Source of the DNA: Thermincola ferriacetica
GTDB lineage: Bacteria > Bacillota > Thermincolia > Thermincolales > Thermincolaceae
Length of the DNA stretch: 50,132 nucleotides
Direction: 5' to 3'
Assembly: GCF_001263415.1 (NCBI RefSeq)
Contig: NZ_LGTE01000023.1
Location: 1 to 50,132, forward strand
Part shown: piece after piece, positions 16,761 through 25,631 of the stretch
Layout of the letters: each line of letters begins with the position of its first letter
Numbering within the stretch: the first letter of the stretch is position 1
The notes under the pieces: generated by a model
What the model was told of the DNA's origin: nothing
Databases searched by the model: none
The model's input: only the letters and a program-made list of their open reading frames with translations
Position numbers and translations under genes: made by a program

Positions 16761-16790
16761 ACCCCCGGTTTGTTTCGGGGGTTTTGTGTT
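16761..16790 (+). terminator. Riboswitch-associated intrinsic terminator
   Basis: ACCCCCG (16761-16767) pairs with CGGGGGT (16776-16782), followed by TTTGTGTTTT. It stands between the riboswitch and the AAAGGAGG ribosome site, where it can control read-through into the aminomutase gene. Confidence 0.85.
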
Positions 16791-16816
16791 TTAACTTTGG
16801 AAAGGAGGACTTGGCC

Positions 16817-18163
16817 ATGGTGATGAAAGAGGATTATATGCTGCATCAGGAAGTTGAAAACAGTAGCGCAAAAAACAATCAGGTACAGAGGATTATAACC
16901 CCGGAAGAGAAAAGGCAGGTAGCGCTGGAAAGAGCGGCTGAACTAAAATTGCGGATAGAGGATTATCTGGTGGCGAGAGACCATATCGAAACGGGTTTTG
17001 ATCAATGGCCCCGGATTGAAAAGAGGAAGGCCAGGATTTTACAGGTTTTAAACGGTACGGAAGCAGACTGGAATGACTGGAAATGGCACATGAAAAACCG
17101 GATCAGAGATGTGGAAGTCCTTGCGCAGATCATCGACCTGACTGAGAAAGAAATCGAAGATATAAAGAAAGTGGGACAGAAGTTCAGATGGGCTATATCG
17201 CCTTATTATGCCAGCCTAATGAGTGAGCGCGATCCGAGCTGCCCTGTTCGCTTGCAGGCTATCCCCAGTATACTGGAGTTATTAGACCAATCAGGGAAAG
17301 ACGACCCGATGGGAGAAGAGTTTACATCGCCCGCTCCGTGCATAACGAGAAGGTATCCGGACAGGTTGATAATAAACGTCACGAATCAGTGTGCCATGTA
17401 TTGCAGGCACTGTCAACGCCGGAGAAATATCGGGGAAGTTGACCGCAACAAGCCCCGTTCGGAGATAAAAGCTGCCATTGAATATATCAGGGCGAATCCG
17501 GAAATCCGGGATGTCCTCATTACCGGGGGGGATGCGTTGCTGTTAAGTAATTCGGAATTAGATTGGATTTTAACCCAGTTGGATAGCATTCCGCATGTTG
17601 AAATCAAAAGAATCGGTACCAGGACTTTGGTTTCCATGCCGCAAAGAATTACCCCGCAATTATGTGAGATTCTTGAGAAACACCCGCCACTTTATATCAA
17701 TACTCAGTTTAACCATCCCAAGGAAATTACCCCGGCTGTAGCCGAAGCATGCGACAAGTTGATCAAGGCAGGGGCTGTGTTGGGTAACCAGGCGGTTCTG
17801 CTGAACGGAATAAATAATAATGTCCATGTCATGAAAAAACTCAACCATGAACTTTTGAAGGTGCGCATTCGTCCATATTATATATTTCACGCTAAAACTG
17901 TTACAGGCACCAGTCATTTTATCACAAAGGTAGAAGAAGGAATCAAAATCATGGAAAAACTGCGGGGATACACTTCGGGGTTGGCCGTTCCCACTTATAT
18001 AATTAATGCTCCGAAAGGGTACGGAAAAACGCCTATGCTTCCCGAATACCTGATTTCATCCGGCGAAGATGAGATAGTTATCCGAACATGGGAGAAAAAA
18101 GTAATGTCTTATCCCAATAAAAAGCATTTTAAAACCGATTTGAATCTGGTTAAATCTACTTGA
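16817..18163 (+). CDS. eam: Radical-SAM glutamate 2,3-aminomutase
   Basis: The 448-residue protein belongs to the lysine 2,3-aminomutase family. The cluster-binding cysteines are 192, 196 and 199 (CAMYCRHC), and the PLP lysine is K404 in KGYGKTPML. Lysine aminomutases bind the substrate side chain with two aspartates (D293 and D330 in the Clostridium enzyme). Here these positions are K360 (FHAKTV) and N397 (IINAPKG), with the same 37- and 7-residue spacings. Lys and Asn at these sites are the known signature of glutamate 2,3-aminomutase, which makes the osmolyte beta-glutamate. The N-terminus is longer than in many lysine enzymes. No ablB acetyltransferase is adjacent, which argues against N-acetyl-beta-lysine synthesis. 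ATG 16817 follows AAAGGAGG; the frame extends upstream into the terminator region. Expression is probably under the preceding c-di-AMP riboswitch. Confidence 0.88.
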   Translation: MVMKEDYMLHQEVENSSAKNNQVQRIITPEEKRQVALERAAELKLRIEDYLVARDHIETGFDQWPRIEKRKARILQVLNGTEADWNDWKWHMKNRIRDVEVLAQIIDLTEKEIEDIKKVGQKFRWAISPYYASLMSERDPSCPVRLQAIPSILELLDQSGKDDPMGEEFTSPAPCITRRYPDRLIINVTNQCAMYCRHCQRRRNIGEVDRNKPRSEIKAAIEYIRANPEIRDVLITGGDALLLSNSELDWILTQLDSIPHVEIKRIGTRTLVSMPQRITPQLCEILEKHPPLYINTQFNHPKEITPAVAEACDKLIKAGAVLGNQAVLLNGINNNVHVMKKLNHELLKVRIRPYYIFHAKTVTGTSHFITKVEEGIKIMEKLRGYTSGLAVPTYIINAPKGYGKTPMLPEYLISSGEDEIVIRTWEKKVMSYPNKKHFKTDLNLVKST

Positions 18164-18193
18164 GCTACCCGGGGTTAACACCTGGGCTTTTTT
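18163..18193 (+). terminator. Terminator after the aminomutase gene
   Basis: AGC-ACCCGGGG pairs imperfectly with CCTGGGCT and is followed by six T. Confidence 0.7.
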
Positions 18194-18407
18194 GTGAGCG
18201 TGTTTCCGGGGAATAGGTTGGGAATTCTCCTTAATTCTTAAAAATTCTCTTGATTTCTGGATTTTCAAAGAGGAATTTCTTTTTTTAAGTAGAACTATTA
18301 ATTTTGTGTGTTAAAACCAGTAGTTCAAACTTTTTCTTTAAATCGAAACTTTTTAACTGGTTGTGGTAATAATAGGAATGTTGTCAAGAGATGAAGAGGT
18401 GGAAAGA

Positions 18408-19289
18408 TTGATAAAGAGCATGACCGGTTATGGCCGGGGTGAATGTACCGGCGGTAATGTTGTATTTTCTGTAGAGATACGTTCTGTTAATTATCGTTTC
18501 CTGGAAACAGTTGTCCGGATGCCAAGGCTTTATGCAGCCTTGGAGGACCTGGTGAAAAAAAGTGTTGCCGAAAAAGTGGCCAGGGGGCGCGTTGATGTTT
18601 TCGTATCCGTTGAGACAGAAGACAGTAAAAATAAAACCATCAAAGTTGACAAAGATTTAGCCTTAGCGTATTATAATTCTTTGAAGGATTTAGGGGAGAT
18701 TTTAGGCGCACCCGAACAGCAGATACAGTTGATTGATATTGCCCGTTTTCCTGATGTGGTGGTTCTGGAAGAAGGGGACCCCGACATGGAAGAAATGGCA
18801 AAAGCTTTACAGACTGCTACGGAAATGGCTCTCGAACAGTTAGTAAATATGCGCCGGGAAGAGGGGAAAAGGCTGCGCGCAGACCTGTACTCCCGTATTG
18901 AGAAACTGGAAGGTTGTTGGGTGCAGATAAACGACCGTGCTCCTAATGTGGTGGTGGAGTATAAAGAAAAGCTACATGCCCGGATAAAAGAACTGCTCGA
19001 AAGTGTAGAAGTTGACGAGAGCCGGCTAGCTGCTGAGGTGGCCTTTTTTGCCGACCGGAGCAATATTACTGAGGAACTGGTCAGGCTACAGAGTCATTTC
19101 GCTCAGTTTAAGGCTGCTTTGGACAGTGCGGAACCCATCGGTCGAAAAATGGACTTTTTGGTGCAGGAAATGAACCGGGAAGTGAATACCATTGGTGCCA
19201 AAGCCAATGATTTAACCATAAGCAACCTTGTAATTGTGGCCAAAAGTGAATTGGAAAAAATAAGGGAACAGGTACAGAATATAGAGTAA
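18408..19289 (+). CDS. yicC: YicC/YloC family endoribonuclease
   Basis: The protein begins LIKSMTGYGRGE, the invariant YicC start, and ends with the DUF1732 region (DFLVQEMNREVNTIGAKAND, then SNLVIVAKSELEKIREQVQN). Members of the family are stress-linked endoribonucleases. I chose TTG 18408 because GAAGAGGTGG stands 5 bases before it and the family starts there; the open frame extends 45 bases further. It gives 293 residues, the usual size. It is the first gene of the Bacillus-like yloC-remA-gmk-rpoZ-coaBC series. The 215-bp gap before it shows no clear regulatory element. Confidence 0.92.
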   Translation: MIKSMTGYGRGECTGGNVVFSVEIRSVNYRFLETVVRMPRLYAALEDLVKKSVAEKVARGRVDVFVSVETEDSKNKTIKVDKDLALAYYNSLKDLGEILGAPEQQIQLIDIARFPDVVVLEEGDPDMEEMAKALQTATEMALEQLVNMRREEGKRLRADLYSRIEKLEGCWVQINDRAPNVVVEYKEKLHARIKELLESVEVDESRLAAEVAFFADRSNITEELVRLQSHFAQFKAALDSAEPIGRKMDFLVQEMNREVNTIGAKANDLTISNLVIVAKSELEKIREQVQNIE

Positions 19290-19420
19290 GTTAAAGGTAA
19301 AATAAGGAATTCCTAATAAAAGGAGGGTAGACTGGAAAATATATAGCTGTATACCGAATGGCGAGGTTTTTTAGTATTTTTAATATGTTTTGTTTTTAAA
19401 ACAAAGGAGGGCTTTTATTT

Positions 19421-19693
19421 ATGGAAATAAAATTGATTAATATTGGTTTTGGCAATATAGTTTCTGCAAACAGGATTATTGCCATTGTTAGCCCGGAATC
19501 GGCTCCTATTAAAAGGATAATTACAGAAGCCCGTGATAGAGGTATGTTGATAGACGCTACATACGGAAGAAGGACCAGAGCTGTTATTATCACAGACAGT
19601 GATCATGTGATACTGTCTGCGGTGCAACCGGAAACCGTGGCGCATAGACTGGCAACCAAAGATACAAACCATAGCGAAGACCCGGCTGATTAA
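19421..19693 (+). CDS. remA: Extracellular matrix regulator RemA (DUF370)
   Basis: This 90-residue protein is the RemA/YlzA family, a small DNA-binding activator of matrix and osmoprotection genes in Bacillus subtilis. The sequence [20 protein letters not shown] and the later [20 protein letters not shown] are family signatures. AAAGGAGGG precedes the ATG. The 130-bp gap after yicC contains an isolated AAAAGGAGGG at 19318-19327 with no gene behind it. Its place between yicC and gmk is conserved in many Bacillota. Confidence 0.92.
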   Translation: MEIKLINIGFGNIVSANRIIAIVSPESAPIKRIITEARDRGMLIDATYGRRTRAVIITDSDHVILSAVQPETVAHRLATKDTNHSEDPAD

Positions 19694-19719
19694 TTATTGC
19701 TGACCGGGGAGAGACAAAA

Positions 19720-20361
19720 ATGAAGTTACCTGGTCTGTTGTTGGTTATTTCTGGGCCTTCAGGTACGGGCAAAGGCACGGTATGTCGGGCTTTAGTGGAA
19801 AAACACCCCTCTATTGTCTATTCTGTGTCGGCTACCACCAGGCCACCCAGAACAGGAGAAGTTGACGGGGTGAATTATTTCTTTTTGGGTGAAGAAGAAT
19901 TCCTGCAAAAAGTAAAAGAAGGCGGTTTTGTTGAATGGGCTAAGGTTTACGGTAATTATTACGGTACCCCCAAGGACGCGCTTTTGGCGAACCTGGCAGC
20001 GGGCAAAGATATAATCCTTGAAATAGACATTCAGGGGGCCTTGCAGGTAAAAGAAAAGTTCCCCAAAGGGGTTTTCATTTTTATAATGCCGCCTTCGTTA
20101 AAAGAATTGCAAAAACGCATTTGCACCAGAGGGACGGATAGCGCCGAGGTAATTGCCGCACGTATGAATTCCGCTGCCGGAGAAATGAAAAGCTATTCTA
20201 ATTACGACTATATTGTGGTCAATGAAAGGGTTGGGGAGGCGGTAGCGGCGATAGAGGCTATTATTTTTGCAGAAAAACACAGGGCCAGCCGCTATCAGTG
20301 TATTGAGTCACCAGACCAAGATAATGAAATATTATTTATAGCAGAGCAATATCAAAAATAG
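19720..20361 (+). CDS. gmk: Guanylate kinase
   Basis: It phosphorylates GMP to GDP. The 213-residue protein has the P-loop SGPSGTGKGT (residues about 9-18), the GMP-binding ATTRPPRTGEVDGVNY, and EIDIQGALQVK. Length and motifs are standard. ATG 19720 follows GGGGAGAG. It lies 26 bases after remA and 12 before rpoZ, in the conserved order. Confidence 0.96.
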   Translation: MKLPGLLLVISGPSGTGKGTVCRALVEKHPSIVYSVSATTRPPRTGEVDGVNYFFLGEEEFLQKVKEGGFVEWAKVYGNYYGTPKDALLANLAAGKDIILEIDIQGALQVKEKFPKGVFIFIMPPSLKELQKRICTRGTDSAEVIAARMNSAAGEMKSYSNYDYIVVNERVGEAVAAIEAIIFAEKHRASRYQCIESPDQDNEILFIAEQYQK

Positions 20362-20373
20362 GAGGTAGATAGT

Positions 20374-20580
20374 TTGAAACAACCTTCTCTGGATGTGCTG
20401 TTGAAGTATGTTGACAGTAAATACACACTGGCTGTTGCTGCTGCCAAGAGAGCCCGCATGATTACTGAAGGAGCTCCTAAACTGGTAGAGTCTAATTCTT
20501 ACAAACCTGTTACGGTAGCCTTGGAAGAAATAGCCCAGGATAAGGTAAAGTACCACCGCACCAAAACGGGTATTAAGTAA
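20374..20580 (+). CDS. rpoZ: RNA polymerase omega subunit
   Basis: This 68-residue protein helps assembly of RNA polymerase. LKYVDSKYTLAVAAAKRARM is the omega signature, followed by KPVTVALEEIAQDKVKY. The TTG at 20374 follows AGGAGGTAGATAG. It sits between gmk and coaBC as in Bacillus. Confidence 0.93.
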   Translation: MKQPSLDVLLKYVDSKYTLAVAAAKRARMITEGAPKLVESNSYKPVTVALEEIAQDKVKYHRTKTGIK

Positions 20581-20596
20581 ATTACAAGGGGGGAGG

Positions 20597-21790
20597 ATGT
20601 TGTTACAGGGCAAATGTGTGGTCCTGGGAGTAACCGGTGGGATTGCCGCTTATAAGGCTGCTGATTTGGCCAGCCGTTTGATTAAACATGGTGCTGAGGT
20701 TCACGTTATTATGACCAAGGCAGCTTGCCGGTTTATCACTCCCCTTACTTTACAAACTATTTCCAGACAAAGGGTTATAACCGATATGTTTCAGGAGCCG
20801 GTCAGTTGCGAAGTACAGCATATAGCGCTGGCTGATAAGGCGGATTTAATGGCTGTGGTTCCGGCTACGGCCAATATCATAGGGAAAGTTGCCAACGGGA
20901 TTGCCGACGATATGTTGTCCACGACCTTGATGGCTACCAAAGCACCTGTTGTGTTTGCTCCGGCCATGAATGTACATATGTACGAAAATCCCATTGTCCA
21001 GGGTAATATCAACAAACTCAAGCAGTTGGGGTATTATTTTATCGAACCGGCAACCGGACGCCTGGCCTGTGGATACGAAGGGAAGGGGCGGTTACCTGAC
21101 GTTGAATATATAATGGATAAGCTCATCTATCTTTTAGTGGGCATAAAGGATTTTGCCGGCAAAAAGGTTCTGGTTACGGCCGGAGGGACCCGGGAAGCCA
21201 TCGATCCGGTTCGTTTTATTTCTAACAGAAGTACCGGCAAAATGGGTTATGCTATTGCAGAAGCAGCCAGGGACCGTGGAGCGGAGGTTACGCTGATATC
21301 CGGACCAACGACATTGGATGCGCCAATGGATGTCCGCAAGATAGAAGTTGAATCGGCCGATGAAATGTTTGAAGCAGTAAAACAGGAATACCTTCAGGCT
21401 GATGTTGTCATTAAGGCCGCCGCGGTGGCGGACTACAGACCGGTTGCCGTGACCCGGCAAAAAATCAAAAAGGGACCGGACAGTATCTCGCTGGAACTTA
21501 CGCGAAATCCCGATATACTTGAATTTCTGGGACAAAATAAAGGCGACCGGATTTTGGTGGGTTTTGCTGCTGAAACAGAAAGTCTGATGGAAAACGCACA
21601 GAAGAAACTGAAAAAGAAAAACCTGGATTTGATTGTGGCCAATGACCTTACGTTGGAAGGAGCCGGATTTGGCGTGGATACCAATGTGGTAAAGTTAGTA
21701 TTTGCCGATGGCCGGGTTATACCGCTGGAAAAAATGCCGAAACGCCAGGTGGCAGACATTATATTGGACACAATTCTAACTTTAAAATAA
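20597..21790 (+). CDS. coaBC: Bifunctional phosphopantothenoylcysteine decarboxylase / phosphopantothenate-cysteine ligase
   Basis: This 397-residue fusion carries two steps of coenzyme A synthesis. The N-terminal flavoprotein decarboxylase (about 1-180) has VLGVTGGIAAYKAADL, the catalytic-loop region EVQHIALADKADLM, PATANIIGKVANGIADDML, and PAMNVHMYENPIVQ. The C-terminal ligase (about 185-395) has VLVTAGGTREAIDPVRFISN, KMGYAIAEAA and FAAETE. ATG 20597 sits directly after GGGGGGAGG; the TTG one codon later is a possible alternative. In Bacillus priA follows; here metK and an accessory block come first. Confidence 0.95.
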   Translation: MLLQGKCVVLGVTGGIAAYKAADLASRLIKHGAEVHVIMTKAACRFITPLTLQTISRQRVITDMFQEPVSCEVQHIALADKADLMAVVPATANIIGKVANGIADDMLSTTLMATKAPVVFAPAMNVHMYENPIVQGNINKLKQLGYYFIEPATGRLACGYEGKGRLPDVEYIMDKLIYLLVGIKDFAGKKVLVTAGGTREAIDPVRFISNRSTGKMGYAIAEAARDRGAEVTLISGPTTLDAPMDVRKIEVESADEMFEAVKQEYLQADVVIKAAAVADYRPVAVTRQKIKKGPDSISLELTRNPDILEFLGQNKGDRILVGFAAETESLMENAQKKLKKKNLDLIVANDLTLEGAGFGVDTNVVKLVFADGRVIPLEKMPKRQVADIILDTILTLK

Positions 21791-21826
21791 ATTGTGTAAT
21801 ATTTTAGTTCAAGGAGGGAACATTTC

Positions 21827-23014
21827 ATGAGAAAACTTTTTACGTCTGAATCAGTTACGGAAGGCCATCCTGATAAAATTGCCGACCAAATATCGGATGC
21901 CGTCCTGGATGCCATTTTTGCTCAGGACCCCTATGCCCGGGTAGCGTGCGAAACGGCTGTTACAACCGGTCTGGTTTTAGTTATGGGGGAAATTACAACC
22001 AAGTGTTATGTGGATATTCCCAAGGTTGTCCGCGAAACTATCAGGGAAATCGGCTATACCCGCGCTAAATACGGGTTCGATTGTGATACCTGCGCAGTAA
22101 TTACATCCATTGACGAACAGTCACCTGATATTGCTATGGGCGTTGATAAGGCGCTGGAGGCGAAAACAGGGGAAATGTCCGATGCCGAGATAGAAGCCAT
22201 CGGCGCCGGCGACCAGGGGATGATGTTCGGTTATGCATCTAACGAAACGGAAGAGCTTATGCCGCTTCCCATATCCCTCGCCCATAAGCTGGTCAGAAAA
22301 TTGACGGAAGTACGGAAGCAAGGTGTACTTGATTACCTGCGTCCTGACGGCAAGAGCCAGGTAACTGTTGAGTACGAAGATGATAAGCCTGTACGGGTTG
22401 ACACCGTTGTCATATCCACTCAGCATGCGCCGGAGGTTTCTCTGGAGCGGATCAGGCAGGATATCATTGAAAAGGTCATTAAGCCTGTTATACCCGCCGA
22501 AATGTTGGATGACAAAACCAAGTATTTTGTTAACCCCACCGGTCGTTTCGTTATCGGTGGTCCGCAGGGCGACTCCGGTGTTACCGGCAGGAAGATTATC
22601 GTAGATACTTACGGTGGTATGGCCCGTCACGGCGGTGGCGCCTTCTCGGGTAAGGACCCTACAAAAGTTGACCGTTCAGCCGCTTACGCTGCCAGGTACG
22701 TGGCCAAAAATATTGTTGCCGCCGGCCTGGCCGACCGGTGCGAAGTGCAGTTGGCTTATGCCATCGGCGTAGCCCGGCCTGTATCTATAAGGATCGATAC
22801 CTTTGGCACCGGCAAAGTGCCTGAAGATAAGCTGGTGGAACTGGTCCAGAAGCACTTTGACCTGCGTCCGGCGGGCATTATCAAAGAACTGGATTTGCGG
22901 CGCCCGATTTATAAGCAAACGGCTGCCTACGGCCATTTCGGGCGTACTGATATCGACCTGACCTGGGAGCGGACCGATAAGGCCGAACTCCTGAGGAAAG
23001 AAGCGGGACTCTAA
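21827..23014 (+). CDS. metK: S-adenosylmethionine synthetase
   Basis: This 395-residue enzyme makes SAM from methionine and ATP. It begins [20 protein letters not shown] and contains [12 protein letters not shown] and the lysine-rich loop [28 protein letters not shown] precedes the ATG. The gap after coaBC is only 36 bases, so there is no room for a SAM riboswitch. It probably shares the upstream transcript. A terminator follows at 23036. Confidence 0.97.
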   Translation: MRKLFTSESVTEGHPDKIADQISDAVLDAIFAQDPYARVACETAVTTGLVLVMGEITTKCYVDIPKVVRETIREIGYTRAKYGFDCDTCAVITSIDEQSPDIAMGVDKALEAKTGEMSDAEIEAIGAGDQGMMFGYASNETEELMPLPISLAHKLVRKLTEVRKQGVLDYLRPDGKSQVTVEYEDDKPVRVDTVVISTQHAPEVSLERIRQDIIEKVIKPVIPAEMLDDKTKYFVNPTGRFVIGGPQGDSGVTGRKIIVDTYGGMARHGGGAFSGKDPTKVDRSAAYAARYVAKNIVAAGLADRCEVQLAYAIGVARPVSIRIDTFGTGKVPEDKLVELVQKHFDLRPAGIIKELDLRRPIYKQTAAYGHFGRTDIDLTWERTDKAELLRKEAGL

Positions 23015-23035
23015 TAAAACACGGGAGAAAATTAA

Positions 23036-23070
23036 GAGGAACCTGATGCTGAAAAGCGCAGGTTCTTTCT
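23036..23070 (+). terminator. Terminator after metK
   Basis: GGAACCTG pairs with CAGGTTCT across a loop containing GCTGAAAAGCG, followed by TTCT. A nearly identical terminator lies at 30974-31010. Confidence 0.8.
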
Positions 23071-23116
23071 GTACTACCGGAGACATTAAAGGTCGATATG
23101 GAAGTGAGGTACTTAA

Positions 23117-24418
23117 GTGACATTGAGCAGCGGAATATCCCGGACGAAAACGATTGTATTGATATTGGTCATCCTGGTATCGTTGTTTGTTCGGCTTGAA
23201 TATGTTATACAGGTTAACACACAACCCATTTCGGATATGCAGGATTATGACAGGCGGGCAGTAACTTTACAGGAAAAAGGAACTTTTGCGACCAACGAGA
23301 AACATGGCGCTACCTACCGCCCGCCCGGCTATGTAGTGTTCCTGGCATTAATCTATAAAGTATTTGGACACAATTATCATGTCGTTTACATTTTGCAGTC
23401 CCTGATGAGCGTATCAGTTTTGCTGGCAATTTATCTGTTTGCCCGAAGAGTTTTCGACCAAAACACGGCTCTCATGGGACTGATTATAGCTGCATTGTAT
23501 GTGCCTTTTATAGGTTATTCAGGAGTGCTGTTGACGGAAATCCTGTTTTTAACCCTCTTTTCTTATGCGCTGTATAGTTTTGTCCGGGGAACACAGGAAA
23601 ACAAAGTTCATTGGTTCGTATTATCCGGGGTTCTTTTTGGCTTGGCTACCCTTACCCGGTCAATTTCCCTCCTTGTACCTTTAATATTACTTGGCTGGTA
23701 TTGCCTGCGCAGTTATAAGGAAGTGCTAACCAAACGGCTGTGGTTCCCCTCAATTTTAATGATACTGTTTATGGCCTTGACAATTATGCCCTGGACAATA
23801 CGGAACTATATGGAGCAAAAGGAGTTTGTCCTGGTGGATACCATTTCAGGGCTTAATCTGCTGACGGGGAACAATGACTACGCCACCGGGTATTATACCG
23901 ATGAGGTTATGAAGCTGCCCGGATACCGGCGAGCAGTAACCGAAGGAAAAAATGACGCTCAGGTAGACCGGTTTATGAAACAGGAAGCTGTCAGGTGGAT
24001 TGCCCAACATCCGGTTCTTTTTATTAAACTTGTAATTAGAAAACTATTAATTTCTGTCAGCGATACCAGGGACTGGATAGCTGATTTATACCACTTTGAC
24101 AAAATTTTTTTATACTCAAAAAACTTTAACAAATATTATCACTGGACCCTGATGGCTTTGGGTGCAGTGGGTGCAGTAATGGTTTTGTTGTATAAGCGGG
24201 AAGCGCTGTTTGTAGTATTGACGGCTACCTATTTTCCGGCGGTGCTGTCGATCTTCTTTTTTCAATACCGGTACATTTTCCCGGCTATCATTTTAATCAT
24301 TCCATTGGCGGCTTTTGCAGTACAACAGATTTACAGCAGAAAAAGCTACTTTGCTTTCATTTGTGCTGCCGTTCTTGTTTTTGTGTTAAAGTATACTGCT
24401 TACTACCTTATTGTTTAA
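23117..24418 (+). CDS. Membrane glycosyltransferase, GT39/ArnT-like
   Basis: This 433-residue protein has about ten hydrophobic segments and the layout of GT-C enzymes that move sugars from lipid carriers to acceptors outside the membrane (PMT_2/ArnT/GT39). The first extracytoplasmic loop has acidic ISDMQDYDRRAV and later YRPPGYVVFLALIYKVFG, typical for the catalytic loop of this class. WTIRNYMEQKEFVLVDTISG, then NLLTGNN, is a second family-like block. The GTG start follows GTGAGGT. Acceptor and sugar are unknown. It is the first gene of the accessory block inserted between metK and priA and ends at its own terminator. Confidence 0.75.
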   Translation: MTLSSGISRTKTIVLILVILVSLFVRLEYVIQVNTQPISDMQDYDRRAVTLQEKGTFATNEKHGATYRPPGYVVFLALIYKVFGHNYHVVYILQSLMSVSVLLAIYLFARRVFDQNTALMGLIIAALYVPFIGYSGVLLTEILFLTLFSYALYSFVRGTQENKVHWFVLSGVLFGLATLTRSISLLVPLILLGWYCLRSYKEVLTKRLWFPSILMILFMALTIMPWTIRNYMEQKEFVLVDTISGLNLLTGNNDYATGYYTDEVMKLPGYRRAVTEGKNDAQVDRFMKQEAVRWIAQHPVLFIKLVIRKLLISVSDTRDWIADLYHFDKIFLYSKNFNKYYHWTLMALGAVGAVMVLLYKREALFVVLTATYFPAVLSIFFFQYRYIFPAIILIIPLAAFAVQQIYSRKSYFAFICAAVLVFVLKYTAYYLIV

Positions 24419-24436
24419 AAAGTGAAAGGGCATTTG

Positions 24437-24490
24437 GTGAATACCTCCTTCATTGAGGGTTAGGGTGGGCTAATGGGTATTCTCTTTTCC
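24437..24490 (+). terminator. Terminator after the glycosyltransferase gene
   Basis: GAATACC (24439-24445) pairs with GGTATTC (24476-24482) and is followed by TCTTTTCC. The loop is long and may form an inner hairpin. Confidence 0.55.
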
Positions 24491-24621
24491 TGCCACCCCA
24501 ACATTTATTATAGAACCTTGATTTTCAAGGTTGTTTTCCACAAATATCCTTTACGATTAGTTTCGAAAATGTAAAAAAGATAAACAGACGACAAGAAACG
24601 ACAAAAAATACATCCCATTTA

Positions 24622-24630
24622 TGTTATAAT
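24622..24630 (+). promoter_or_regulatory. Extended -10 promoter of the GAF-LuxR gene
   Basis: TGTTATAAT gives TG-n-TATAAT about 45 bp before the start codon. No good -35 box is visible, as is common for extended -10 promoters. Confidence 0.5.
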
Positions 24631-24674
24631 TATCCAGGAAATGATTTTTTCAACAAAAGGAGTAAAGGGATGTA

Positions 24675-25631
24675 ATGGAGGAAGTATTTAAAAAGTTTAA
24701 ATACCTACAGTGCGACCCGAAATACCGTGTAAACAGGCGTAGCCTGGAGAAAGTTATCGCTAAAGCCAGAGAAAGCGGGCTGCTGGAAAACCAGCCCTGG
24801 CCAAAGGTTATCCTGGAAGGGGACGAACTCAGCGAACTTCTTTCCGGAAACGAGATGCTGATTTCCGTGTGCCGCCCCATTATGGCCAGGGTTTTTGATT
24901 CCCTTACCGATAAGAGCAAGCTTCTATTTTTATGTGATTCCAGGGGGTATATCATCGATCTCTACAGCAGCATGGAGGTAATGCAGTGGTGTTTCAACAG
25001 GGGGATAATGCCGGGTGCTTGTCTGGATTACTACAGTTTCGGGACTAATTCCATCAGTATGGCCATTTATGAGAACAGCCCAACAGTAATCATAGGAGAT
25101 GAGCACTACTGCAGTGTGATGAAATCCTGGAGTTGCATTGCGGCGCCTATCAGGGTGGCCGGTGAGACGGTGGGTTATATTGATATTTCTGCCGGAGCCG
25201 ACAGTGATTTAGTGCAGTTGACGGCCCTGGTGGAATTGATGGCAGAGTTGGCGGGCAGCTATATGGAAACGACGCAGGGAAGCTGCAGACCTAGGAGTTA
25301 TAGTCATAATACTGAGGATGATAATCATAATACCAAGGGTAATAATCATAATACCAGGGGTGAGCATTATAATTCTTCCGGTGTGGCAGGAAAAAGCATA
25401 GATAAAGCCATGTTTTTCGGGAAAATTATCATTTCACGCCGGGATTTGACAGTCAGGGAAGTGGAGGTATTGTATGAGTTGTATTGTGGAAAAAACCAGG
25501 AGAGGGTTTCAGGTGAATTAAATATTTCAAAGAATACTATTAAGTGTCATTTAAAAAACATTTATCAAAAATTAGGTGTGGGAAACTTCGGGGATTGCAT
25601 GGCTAAGGTGAAAGACATAGTATGGAATTAA
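24675..25631 (+). CDS. GAF-domain LuxR-type transcription regulator
   Basis: This 318-residue protein joins an AcoR-like sensory N-terminus to a LuxR HTH. Residues about 70-195 read as the GAF region of AcoR-type activators: VFDSLTDKSKLLFLCDSRGY, SFGTNSISMAIYENSPTVI, DEHYCSVMKSWSCIAAPIRV, and VGYIDIS. It lacks the AAA+ domain usual in sigma-54 activators. A linker with the repeated unit NHNTK/NHNTR (about 212-232) leads to the HTH (about 253-316; LTVREVEVLYELYCGKN, then NISKNTIKCHLKNIYQKLGV). Ligand and targets are unknown. ATG 24675 follows AAAAGGAG. A fragmentary second copy lies at 31028. Confidence 0.85.
   Translation: MEEVFKKFKYLQCDPKYRVNRRSLEKVIAKARESGLLENQPWPKVILEGDELSELLSGNEMLISVCRPIMARVFDSLTDKSKLLFLCDSRGYIIDLYSSMEVMQWCFNRGIMPGACLDYYSFGTNSISMAIYENSPTVIIGDEHYCSVMKSWSCIAAPIRVAGETVGYIDISAGADSDLVQLTALVELMAELAGSYMETTQGSCRPRSYSHNTEDDNHNTKGNNHNTRGEHYNSSGVAGKSIDKAMFFGKIIISRRDLTVREVEVLYELYCGKNQERVSGELNISKNTIKCHLKNIYQKLGVGNFGDCMAKVKDIVWN
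25305..25376 (+). repeat. Imperfect 24-bp tandem repeat inside the GAF-LuxR gene
   Basis: Three units with the core ATCATAATACC (or TCATAATACT) recur every 24 bases and keep the reading frame, producing a polar Asn/His-rich linker between sensor and HTH. Confidence 0.7.

Noticed and set aside
16817-18163. Lysine 2,3-aminomutase (ablA/kamA) or EF-P lysine mutase (epmB)
   Set aside because: Both substrate aspartates are replaced by Lys and Asn, no ablB or epmA is adjacent, and the length exceeds that of EpmB.
19318-19345. Leader peptide behind the isolated AAAAGGAGGG before remA
   Set aside because: The only frame is a few codons from a CTG; there is no regular start codon or terminator pair to suggest attenuation.
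21791-21826. SAM riboswitch upstream of metK
   Set aside because: The gap is only 36 bases and contains just the ribosome site.
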